From: Bedellia somnulentella
Taxonomy: Eukaryota > Arthropoda > Insecta > Lepidoptera > Bedelliidae
Length of the DNA stretch: 64,000 bases
Assembly: GCA_963576735.1 (NCBI GenBank)
Contig: OY755171.1
Location: forward strand, 10,478,001 to 10,542,000
Reading direction: 5' to 3'
Part shown: in pieces, positions 11,301 through 23,300 of the stretch
How positions within the stretch are numbered: the first letter of the stretch is position 1
Layout: each line of letters begins with the position of its first letter
Notes under the pieces: model-generated
Told to the model about the DNA's origin: nothing
Databases searched by the model: none
Seen by the model: the letters and a program-made list of their open reading frames with translations, nothing else
Program-made: the position numbers and the translations under genes

Positions 11301-14300
11301 CGCCTCTCACAACTAAACGATTTGCGGTAACACTTTGACGTTAAGTTTATTAAATAGCCTAGATTATAGGTTTTTAGGCATCATAAATAGGAAAATAAAA
11401 CTATAACATCCACCTTACCGAATTTTCTAGAAGAATGAATTATCTTAAGATTGATGTAAAAATAAGCTCTTTGGCTATATGAAGACAGGCAATACTATTG
11501 ATAAGTATAGTTTTTCTGTCAAACCTATAATCTAGGCTTTAAAATTAACATAACGTTAAAGTGTTACCGGAAACGGTTTAGTTGTGAGAAGCGATCGAAT
11601 ATTGTTGATAAAAGAAATTGGTAATTTTCCACTCTACTTCATTCATAGCTCTTTGGCTATATGAAGACAGGCAACACTATTAATCGGCATAGTCTATTTG
11701 TAAAGTCTAAAATTTAGGCTATTTAATAAACTTAGCGATAAATTGTTACCGGAAATCGTTTAGTTGTGAGAGGCGATCGAATATTGTTGATAAAAGAAAT
11801 TTGTTAAATTTCCACTTTCATAGCTCTTAGGCTATATGAAGACAGGCAATACTATTAATGAGCATAGTCTTTTTGTAAAGCCTATAATCTAGGCTTTAAA
11901 ATTAACATAGCGTTAAAGTGTTACCGGAAACCGTTTAGTTGTGAGAAGCGATCGAATATTGTTGATAAAAGAAATTGGTAATTTTCCACTCTACTTCATT
12001 CATAGCTCTTTGGCTATATGAAGACAGGCAACACTATTAATCGGCATAGTCTTTTTGTAAAGTCTAAAATCGAGGCTATTTAATAAACTTAGCGTTAAAT
12101 TGTTACCGGAAATCGTTTAGTTGTGAGAGGCGATCGAATATTGTTGATAAAATAAATTTGTTAAATTTCCACTTTCATAGCTCTTTGGCTATATGAAGAC
12201 AGGCAATACTATTAATGAGCATAGTCTTTTTGTAAAGTCTAAAATTTAAGCTATTTAATAAACTTAGCGTTAAATTGTTACCGGAAATCGTTTAGTTGTG
12301 AGAGGCGATCGAATATTGTTGATAAAAGAAATTTGTTAAATTTCCACTTTCATAGCTCTTTGGCTATATGAAGACAGGCAATACTATTAATGAGCATAGT
12401 CTTTTTGTAAAGCCTATAATCTAGGCTATCCAATAAACCTAGCGTCAAAGTGTTACCGCAAATCGTTTAGTTGTGAGAGGCGATCGAATATCGTTGATAA
12501 AAGAAATTTGTTAAATTTCCACTCTACTTTATTCATAGCTCTTTGGCTATATGAAGACAGGCAATACTATTAATGTGCATAGTGTTTTTGAAAAGCCTAT
12601 AATCTAGGCTATTTAATAAACTTAGCGTCAAAGTGTTACCGGAAATCGTTTAGTTGTGAGAGGCGATCGAATATTGTTGATAAAAGAAATTTGTTAAATT
12701 TCCACTCTACTTCATTCATAGCTCTTTGGCTATATGAAGACAGGCAATAACTATTAATGTGCATAGTGTTTTTGAAAAGCCTATAATCTAGGCTATTTAA
12801 TAAATTTAGCGTTAAAGTGTTACCGGAAATCGTTTGGTTGTGAGAAGCGATCGAATATTGTTGATAAAAGAAATTGGTAATTTTCCACTCTACTTCATTC
12901 ATAGCTCTTTGGCTATATGAAGACAGGCATCACTATTAATCGGCATAGTCTTTTTGTAAAGCCTATAATCTAGGCTATCGAATAAACCTAGCGTCAAAGT
13001 GTTACCAGAAATCGTGTAGTTGTGAGAGGCGATCGAATATTGTTGATATAAGAAATTTGTTAAATTTCCACTCTACTTCATTCATAGCTCTTTGGCTATA
13101 TGAAGACAGGCAATACTATTAATGTGCATAGTGTTTTTGAAAAGCCTATAATCTAGGCTATTTAATAAACTTAGCGTCAAAGTGTTACCGGAAATCGTTT
13201 AGTTGTGAGAGGCGATCGAATATTGTTGATAAAAGAAATTTGTTAAATTTCCACTCTACTTCATTCAAAGCTCTTTGGCTATATGAAGACAGGCGATACT
13301 ATTGATGAGCATAGTTTTTCTGTAAAGCCTATAATCTAGGCTATTGAATAAACCTAGCTTTAAAGTGTTACCGGAAATCGTTTAGTTGTGATAGGCGATC
13401 GAATATTGTTGATAAAAGAAATTTGGTCAAATTTCCGCTCTACTGCATTCATAGCTCTTTGGCTATATGAAGATCGGCAAAACAATTGCTTAGCATAGCT
13501 TTCCTGAAAAGCCTATGTTGTAGGCCATCAAATTAACCTAGTTTTAAAGTATTATTGCGGCTAGTTGAGAATCTTGAATTGGTAAATGGAGCTAGTTTTT
13601 TTAAAATAATTACATTGGAATCCGCAGTTACGTCTTTCTTCTAGTGGAAAAGCCTTTTCCTGGTGACTGCAAGGATCAGATTTAGATAGTAATATCAAAA
13701 TCATTGATTTTTGGACGTTTATTTCCATTTCTTAGTTAATTAGAAAAAAACTTCTTAATTTGGTCGGGTTATAATCGGCCGCTGAAATCGGCCGCTAACT
13801 TCACACCGGTAAAGAAGATGAATTTAGGAAAATAAAATAATATCACACAACCTTAATCTTTTAGAAACTTACGCTGCGTGAGCTATAAATGATTGACATA
13901 TTTTACTTATTATTTTTACTACGTATTAGCTTATCTTTTAGTATTCTCTGTAGTAACTTCTTACCTATGAATATGTTAAATTCTACGGTGAAAGGATATA
14001 GATACGGTGAAAAATTTTCAAAAATTGTTTTCATAGCTGATTGCCCCATGCATCTTTCATCATATAAATTACTTATATCGAAATATGCCTCAAATTCTGA
14101 AAACAAAGGATTATTTGAGTTTATGATAAGTAAAAATAGACAAAAAATTACAACGATATATCAGAAAATTCCTGCCCGAAGATTAAAAAAAGGTTAATTA
14201 AATTTGTTCATCACAAAGACAATAATCATACTAAAGTAGTTTCGATGTTAGAGGCTGATGACAAAAGTTTATTTTCTCAAGTGCTGAACAAAAACTTACA

Positions 14301-17300
14301 AGTTTTTAAGTGATTATATCTGATTCAACAGTTAATACAATTTTGAAGATACAAACTAAATATAAAGTCACGTGATGTTCAGAAGTATTAGTACCTCTGC
14401 CAACCCCTTCGGGGATATTCGGCGTGAACGTTTATGTTTATGTTATGTAAACTAAATATATTCAATATCCTGATTCTTAAAATGTATCTATAAGAACTTA
14501 CGTGATCTTATATCTTCGTCTGATTCAAGAGACTCGTCACTGTCATCCTTATGTTTAGAAGCTGAATACAACGTTAAAGCCAAAACTGTTTCTCTCACGA
14601 TTGCGGAAAACCAAAAACACAGACTGCTGCCAATGTAATGCATAAATGCAAAATGAGCCAGACCCTAAAAACAGTTAAATACATATCAGTAAAAATAATA
14701 CAAATACATTTCCGATGTAAGAAGAAATATCTAGTTTTTGAAATACAATGAATAGTTTAATTTCAACACAATGAATATTGTTTTGCAACATTGTTAATAC
14801 AATATTCTTAACTTAAATATCTGTACACACTAAATGAATTTTTATTCCCGAGTAAAATGATTTCAGATTCGATATTTCCATTAGTACAATTACCAAGTTA
14901 TGTGTATTTGACACATAATTTTATTTAATGCGAATATTTGAATATGTATGCTTGCAAAACACAACCCTCTGATATAAAAATGTCCAAATACGTCTACGAA
15001 CCTTTAGTTGCTTTACGCTTATTATACGCACATAAATTGTCTTGTTGTTTACAACATAACATTTAACAAAAGACATAACACCTAACTAAAAATACGTACT
15101 TGTCTTCGCATAATAATGACGTTGGAATATTTGAAAATGAAGTACAATTGAAAGAAACAGTAGAGCGGATTGATAATGTCGAGTATCAGTAAAGATATGT
15201 CCACACATTCGTTATTGTTAACTTGTTCATCCGTGATATAATATATCTGGACTGTAATCAGAAGTATTGAGTGGACTAGATGACCTAAGGCAAATCCTGA
15301 AAAATAGATTTAAGTTGTTATTGTTAAACCAATATTCATGCATTCAAAGCAGCAAAAATCTAATATATAAAATTCACGTTCATCATTCACAGTGTTTGTC
15401 TCCAATTTCCTCCGAAACAGCCGAACCAATTTTAATGAAATTTTGCATACACATTTGTTAGGTCTGAGAATAGGTTTTAAAACCATTTTTATAGTCCTAA
15501 GTGATAAGGGTTGTACACCCTTTACATTTTATTTTTATTTTATCGACTACAAATTCCCTATAAATAATTGATTTGCCGGTTCGGCTAGTCTATTTATTAT
15601 AAACCGCTTAAGTTGGGTGAACACATGCAAAAGTAATAATACTATCAAAACTACGATAACAATATAATTGAATGAGTCAATAAACAGCTAATCTAATCTG
15701 AGGATGTCTACATCCATCAAAATACATCATCAGATTATAGTTGTCTGAATCCATTGTATGATTAGCTTATAAACATCCCTTAAAAACAATCCGAAAGTGG
15801 CTGAGAAATTTCTTATTCTGCAGCTCGGGCTACCCCTTCTAGAGATTTATAGCTATTAATGTATCTTAAACACACATTTACCTCAAAGGACCCATTTGGA
15901 TCAAATAGAAAATGTACTCAAAAAAAAAGACAGGTGTCCGTAGTACGAAGAATAAAAGAGCATGTATGAAAAGATTGATGGATGTGAATGCAGCTAGAGA
16001 GGTTTGCCAGGATCGTACAAAGTGGCGATCGATAGTCTCTGCCTACCCCAATGGGAACTAACGGCATGAGAATATGTATGTATGTATGTATCTTAAAATT
16101 TAGAATAAAAAAAGTAGTTTGAATAAAAAAAATACCTGCAGCTCCTAATTTCAAATAAAAACTGCCACTGTGTCGGCCTTGGCTAAAGCAATAGTCATGC
16201 CTTATTGGAATATCGGCAAATGGAGGTGGCAGAGGTATATCTTTAAAGTTTGGCTCTCCATCTGTTAGAGATGATGAACCTGACTCTATCTGTAAGTAAA
16301 GAACCATTATTAGTGTATTTAAAAAACATGAATAATTTATTACCATGTAAGTTAAAATGGTCAAAAGGTATACATAGACTACTTGTGTAACTCATCTCGT
16401 TTTATAACAAAAATTGAGAAACACATTGATAAAAACATATGCTGGTGTCATGGTTAGACTTATTGCTACAAAAGTACTTAATAGGTTTAATCATAATATT
16501 TTGTATTTTTTTTATTATTATTTCTCTAAGCCGATTTTTATTTCAATCCTAAATTGGGATAAAACTCTTTTTTTTACTTAAGCTATATACAAGTTTCATT
16601 TGTTGTTTTTTAGTGCTGCTGTGTAGTGTTGGCTTAGAATAGCACTACCCCATTCCTTCCGGTGGGTGTACGTAAGAGGCGACTAACGGTATTGGGGCTT
16701 TTAAGGGATTTTTGGGCCATGCGGTTGGAGACCCATCACCAACAACCTTTATTTTACCGTCTTTTCCCCTTTGAAGTTTCCAAAATTGGCTGAGGAATTT
16801 CTAATTTCTTAGCTCTGGCTACCCCTTTTAGGGATTTACAACCGTGGGTATATGTATGTATGTTGTTGTTTTGTGTTATTGTTAATAGTGAGACATATTA
16901 TAGTGAGAAACATTCATGCTTGAATCAATCTTATGCAAAATAGTTATGGCAATGAAAAACCCTGTACAGGGTTTTCACTTCGTGATTTGTAAATGTAGTG
17001 CATTATCATCACTGATCAACTACATCACATTTGATAAATTAATTTATTGGTCTGATCAAACAGAACAAAATTATGTAAAGTGAAAAAGGTATTTGTTAGA
17101 AAGCTATCTGTAAGTGTTTAGTTCATTTCCTGTTCTAGGACAACTTTAAACATTATTTCAATTTCACACATAATAAAGTAATAATATAAAAATGATACTA
17201 AAAAAGTTGTAAAATTTTCTATGTGAGAAAACAGTTGTTTTTCTAATCACAAGGTTGAAAATTATTGTAAACGAGTTTCTACTTACATCTTGTTTCCTCA

Positions 17301-20300
17301 TATATTCATCTAATTTTTCTTCATACTCTATTTTAGTTTTTTGTCTTTTCAGAGTCAAGTTTTTGTAACGCTTTAAATCGTGATGTAGATACAACATGTA
17401 TATAAAACCTATGCATGTTAAAACGAGATTATAAATCTGAAAAAAGATAAAAATAATTAGAATTACGAAGATATAACAAAAATGACAACGTAACTAAAAT
17501 TCGTCCTAGACTTCTGCAAGGTACACGGAGGAGCGGCTTTCAATATTGTATCATATACAGCGTGTTAGTTTGACGGCGATTGTTACTTCAATATTAATTC
17601 GTATATTAAAGTTTAATGCTTAATATCCACCATATGAAATAAACAAAAAGATTAAAACCGCTTTAGCAGAAAAACTTACTTTCTCCATCAGATGGAAAAC
17701 TGTGGTTATCTACACTAGCCTAGCGCACACACTCCTACCCGTATAATGTCTCACCCACACACAGAGAACAGCGGGCGCGTCATGTGACCATCTAGTCTTG
17801 CGCACACTTGCTCGTGACCGTATAAACCGCACTATGACAGCAATGCAAATTTTTTTGAATTTCGCGGCTATGTTTGATTTTTCTTTGAACTTATCGCCGC
17901 GCCTGGTGAGGCTGTGGTCTTAGTCGCCTCGTATTTCAATCCAGTATTAAATATGGGGTAGTGTAATTCAAACATTTTCAAGTAAAAAGATTGATGGATG
18001 TAAACAAAGCTAGAGAGGTTTGCCAGGATCGTACGAAGTGGCAATCGATAGTCTCTGCCTACCCCAATGGGAACTAATGGCGTGAGAATATGTATGTAAA
18101 AAATCTATCTCTATTAATTAACACCGACGATTATAACAAAACTGTCGTCCTAAATAATCAGCTACCGCTATTTTTGTTTTACTTTACATCTCTGCCTCCC
18201 CAAAGGGTAGTAACGGCGTGAGTATGTATGTAATGTATGTACTTCATGAGCGTAAGATAATAAAGTTAAAAACAAATAGAGACCCTCGAAACGATGCATT
18301 TACGTGGCATAAAATAAAGTGCGCAAGAGATACCTATTCATTCATTAACCGACATCGAAATTGGAGGAGTTCTTGGTGTTTACTAAACTCTCTCGGGGCT
18401 AAAGGGCTCTAAACGGGTGTATCTGTACTCTATCACAGTTAACTAAAGAATACGAATAAAAATAACTCACCCCGTTTTGATTGGCAGTGGCAGATCCGGG
18501 CTATCACCTTTATTTGCGCAAAACGCAGAACATTTTGAGAATTAACATTATAAAACACCAACACTGAACTTTGCTGGTTCGTGTACGCCATATTTACTCA
18601 ACACAATCACAACACAAGATACTAAAACTGAACTCACACTCCGAAAATTAATGCGAAAAATCAAAGTGACATCCAATCATAAGCGACACAAACACAATGA
18701 GCTACAAACAACTAACTTAGTACTAATACTGTTCCTTTGATGTAATGCCGACAAGCCCGCCCGACTTGTTGATACATGCAGATTTTGAATTTCGCGGCGA
18801 TCGATGTTTACGAATTATGAATTTTTCTCTGAACATACTGCCGCATTCCAACGCAGTATTAACTATGGGGTAGTGTTATTCAAATTTATCATGTCAAATA
18901 ATAACATGTAAAAAATAAGAAGATATTAGAAGCTAAGTTCGATTGATTACTTTACTGGCCTTGATTTGATTTGGCCGCCGGTTAAGGGTCACGGCGGGTC
19001 GCAGCTGTCAGCTGAGTTGCCCGCCTTGTCATCGCGTTTCACGCATACATTGAGCGTGTTGGTGTCAATAGTACTACTTTCTTAGTGCAAATTTTAACAA
19101 AATTTAAAAAAAATAAGTGTGTTTTTTTTCAACGAATTCTGCCTCTATACGTGATAATTAATCATACTTTTCAAGGAAAACAGTCATTACAATTACACCC
19201 TGTATATACATCGATTAGTATAGAAAAAACGCTCGGTACATCACACCAAAACCGCGCGTCCGCGCCGAGGTGCGGTCCGCTAGCGGATTCCGCCCGACCG
19301 CGCCGATAACCGTGGGGCACAATATGTGTACACACACAGTTGACACTACGCTCCACAATAACGCGCTTGTTTTCGTGCTTAAGGGACTGTTTTATTTGCG
19401 AAAATTCAGGTTCAGGCGAACATTTGTGTCTATTCCAGTAAAAGTTTGCCGAATTTTACTCAATAAATAGTAAAAGATGCAGTTGACATTCGTGTAAATA
19501 ATAATATTAATATGAACACCAAAAGAATACACGAAAAAATACAGAAAGAAATGCTAAAAACAGTTAAATAACAGTAAAGTTATAAAACTTGTCTATATGT
19601 TTTCTTATCTCCATGTAATTCAGTACAAATGAACCATTCCGAGATCAATTTCGTAAAAAAAGGATGTATTCAATCTTTGAGGCCTGCTTATTTGCTTATA
19701 CAAAAAATATATTGATAAAACAATCGCAGAGTCTTGAATCAGTTCAGAATTGTCCATTGTAACGTGCTAACGCCACGACGGCAAAATGGAAAAAAACCTT
19801 AAGCTTGGTGCAGGCAGACCGCGCGAACCGCGCCTCCGCGCCTCGGCGCCGCGCGCGGAATCCGCTCGTCTGCACCTCCGCGCCAAGGCGCGTTTCCAGT
19901 GGGAAAACCGCCTAAGTCATCTATATTTTGTATGTAATCAAATATCATTATTATGTTCGCTGAGTAGTAGCTTCGAATACCTAAACCATGTTTTCCTGCA
20001 GTTGTTCAAGACGAAGGTTTTGTGTGCGGTGTGGCTAGATGTAGATAGATCACTAATCTTTCTTTATCTTTTAAATAATCAATTTAGATTTTTTGTGCAT
20101 ATCTGAAAACACGTTAGAATGATATGAAATTGAAGAAGTAGTTATAGATTATACAAAAAGTAATTACCGGTGCTAAACTTAATTCTATAAAGATGTCTCC
20201 AATGTAGGATACCATTCCTAACGTTACTAAGAATATGGCATATATGCAGCTCAAAGTGAACGTCAGATTCTCGCTGAAAAACGGAAACATTAGATTAGAT

Positions 20301-23300
20301 ACTGTTAAAGATAAGTAGATAACTTATAAAAATGTAACATACATTAGCCATTAATTGTATTAGTAAACAAGGTTAAACGGTTAATTAAATGAGGTTGAAA
20401 AAGTTTATAAAATGAATACAGTAAAAAGCCATGTAGTTCCGGCTAAGAATGTCACTACCTCTTTCTTCCCACGGGTGTCGTAAGGCTTTTTGACGGGTTT
20501 TTGGGCGGTTGGAGACCCATCACCTACGATACTTTATTTCTACCATCTTGTTCCCTATCACCATCCCAATGTGACGGAGGAGTTTTCTAGCTCTAAGACT
20601 CTGGCTTCCCCCTTTTTGGGATTTATGGCCGTGAGTATATGTATAGTATAGTAAAAAACTCAACCTTGTCAAAGAATAAACTGAATGCAGCAAGTAAGGA
20701 ATACCGTATTTAGGTGTTTTGAAGATTACTGACTCATTAATAAGCTATTAAAAATATCCAATTTCATGTGTAGACGATAAGATCTAAAAGTATATATTAT
20801 CTAGACCTTCAATGTTGATATGTAGAATGTGAATCTAGTATTAAAAACACACATATATACTTATACTCACGCCATTAGTTTCCATAGAGACTATTGATCG
20901 ACACTAGAGTATTAAAATAGTGGCGTTTTTATTTTAAATTACTCGTTATGCAGTTATTAAATCGTCATAAGGCACCCATGTAAAAGTGGGTGACCGATAT
21001 GTTCATCTGTTTTTTCGGAGCATCCTTTTTTGTATGGTTATATGAAAGTAGTTTTTATACATCTATACATTAAGTATTTTTATTGCAATTTGATCACATC
21101 AGCGAACTGTTTTGTAAAAAGGTTCAATAATTAATCGTTATCAATAATGGTACAATATCTTAGTCAACATAGGTGACAGACCTTCGTGAATTAGGTGTAG
21201 GACTGACCAGTTGGTTATTACAAATTATATATATGTATATCTAACTTACACAGTCTGTTTTTTATTTTCTGCAGCGTCTGTAGGCGGAGGGGCAATAGTT
21301 TCCATTGAGCGTATAGATTGTGCATCCATCGTGGCCACGGATCTTTTACGTGGTGTTAATGATCGCATATCATTCGGTGTGTACCGATAGCTATCTAAAA
21401 CAATTAATAATTTATAGTATTTTTAAAATATGTTTGTTGTTTCTTTCTTTGCATATAAGGTAACTTACAAAATTTATTTATTTATTTATTTACGGAAAAC
21501 AGACAGCTTTAACACAACAATTAGCAAAAAACAATAAAAATTAAAACATAGCCAAAAACAGTTTTTACATATTTATTGATTTCTAACGAAGTTATTATTT
21601 ATAAAGTAGTAATACTTTTTATTCAATTTGTTCAATATTAATAGAAAATCTTATCGAAACGAGCATATTAGCTAATACCCCAAAGAAGACATAGGAGATG
21701 ATCTAGAAATATAATAATGTCAATGTTTTTTCGTATGTTTATTTTTTGTTCCCTTTGGCTTAACCTATTGAAACTGTCAAGTTGATTAAAAAAAACTTAT
21801 AATTTGCTATAACTCATTTCATTTGTACTTACTTAAAGATCTTGATTCCACATTCTTATAGTTACTGTTATATATATTTGTATTACTTCGGTCACCTGTG
21901 AAAAAAAAACTTTTTGTTAACTCTGTAAACTAGACCAGAGTAAAAAATCACTATTTATTAGAATAGAAGTTGGAATTGCCCTTTTACTTCAAATTTGAAT
22001 TAAAACTTGGTGTCTTGGCAGGAGGTAAATATTTTTTTAAAGTATTACATATTTGTTATTTCAAACTCTAATCATGGTCAACCAAGCTACTTTAGTCGCA
22101 TTTACAATCAGTATATTTTTTTATTTTAATTATTGTTGCAAGCAATATGTGTAACCTTCTTATGTCTGGCAAACCGAGTGTATAAATACCTTCGCTAGTT
22201 GCATGAGTACTAACATGAGCTCTAAATATCATTTAGAATAGTGAGCCAATATATTAAGTTTTGAATTCCATTATTTTAGAAAGGTAGCATACAATAAAAA
22301 ATTGGTCATATATAAAATATTTATCATATTATTTATACAATTTATTTTAAACAATGTTTTTTTCCCAAGTGTTGTGAGGTTAATGTATACATATTTATTT
22401 AGAATAAGGAGAAAAAGTTAGAAATTAATGAGACTAAATTGTACATAGCCCTGTGACAGAGTAAACCATAAAAAATATATTTTCAAAGTGGAGAATCAAT
22501 TATTTAGTTTAAAGACAAAGTTTAAGGCTTAATCCCAAAAAGGGGTATCCAGAGCTTCAGAGCTAGAAAGTCCTCAGCCACATTCGAAAGTTGATAGGGG
22601 ACAAGATGGGAGAAATAAAGTATCGTTAGTGAAGAGTATGCAACCGCATCGCCCAAAAACCCATTAATAAGCCCCAATCTATTAGTCGCCTTCTTACAGA
22701 ACCCGTGGGTAGAAAGGGGTAGTTACATTGTAAGCCGGCACTACACGTCAAACTAAACTAGTTCTAATAAAAACTAGAAATAACGTTCTTTAACAAATTA
22801 AAGTGTAAGGTTATTTATAAAAAAAGATGGTATTTACCTGGAAAAGACAAAGTATCCGCGTCAACCATTTTGGGAGGTGCTAGGAAGTTTTTTGAAGGTT
22901 GGCGCTCTAGAGACTCCTGAAATGGTAATTATTTTATATATAAGTTAGAAAATATTACATTATATAACCTTGTTGCCCCTTTGGGACAATAAAATGTCCG
23001 AAATGAAGCATAACTCAGACATATAGTTATTATTATTATACTTGATGTTCTCACAGTTATCCTTCTTAAAAAAACAAACATACTTAATTTAAAAACTTCA
23101 AAACAATATATTTGAGTACTAATCGGTGGAAGTCAATCTATAAACTTTATAGTTTATTCGTTACATTGAAAAAAGATACAATTTGCTCAACTAATTGTCT
23201 AGTTGAGAAACAGCGCTATATAGTTACGGCCATCTTTTTAAAAAGGTAGCATTAAATTAAGAGGAATAAGTGTAGAAAAATGACAAAAGCAACTAAAATC

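Larger units (their letters stand above)
10157..13810. mobile_element. giant foldback element with opposed tandem arrays, 9-bp TSD
   Basis: The ends are ACCGGTGTGAAGTTAGC and its exact complement, and the inverted match continues for about 270 bp at high identity (shared CGGCCGATTATAACCCGACC, CACCAGGAAAAGGC). AAAGAAGAT flanks both sides (10148-10156, 13811-13819), a 9-bp target duplication as in Mutator-like and Drosophila FB elements. Inside the TIRs lie tandem subrepeats of about 183 bp: five on the left, twelve on the right in opposite orientation, with a roughly 90-bp unique centre (11370-11463). No transposase is encoded, so it is non-autonomous. It fills the intron between otopetrin exons 11 and 12, which would otherwise be about 400 bp. 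Confidence 0.93.

Noticed and set aside
13889..14197. Plus-strand ORF of 102 codons
   Set aside because: It is the antisense shadow of otopetrin exon 11; the minus strand has splice sites and family motifs.
19786..20106. 106-codon ORF starting in a GC-rich patch
   Set aside because: The open frame is a by-product of base composition, shows no domain and lies in an intron on the opposite strand to the host gene.
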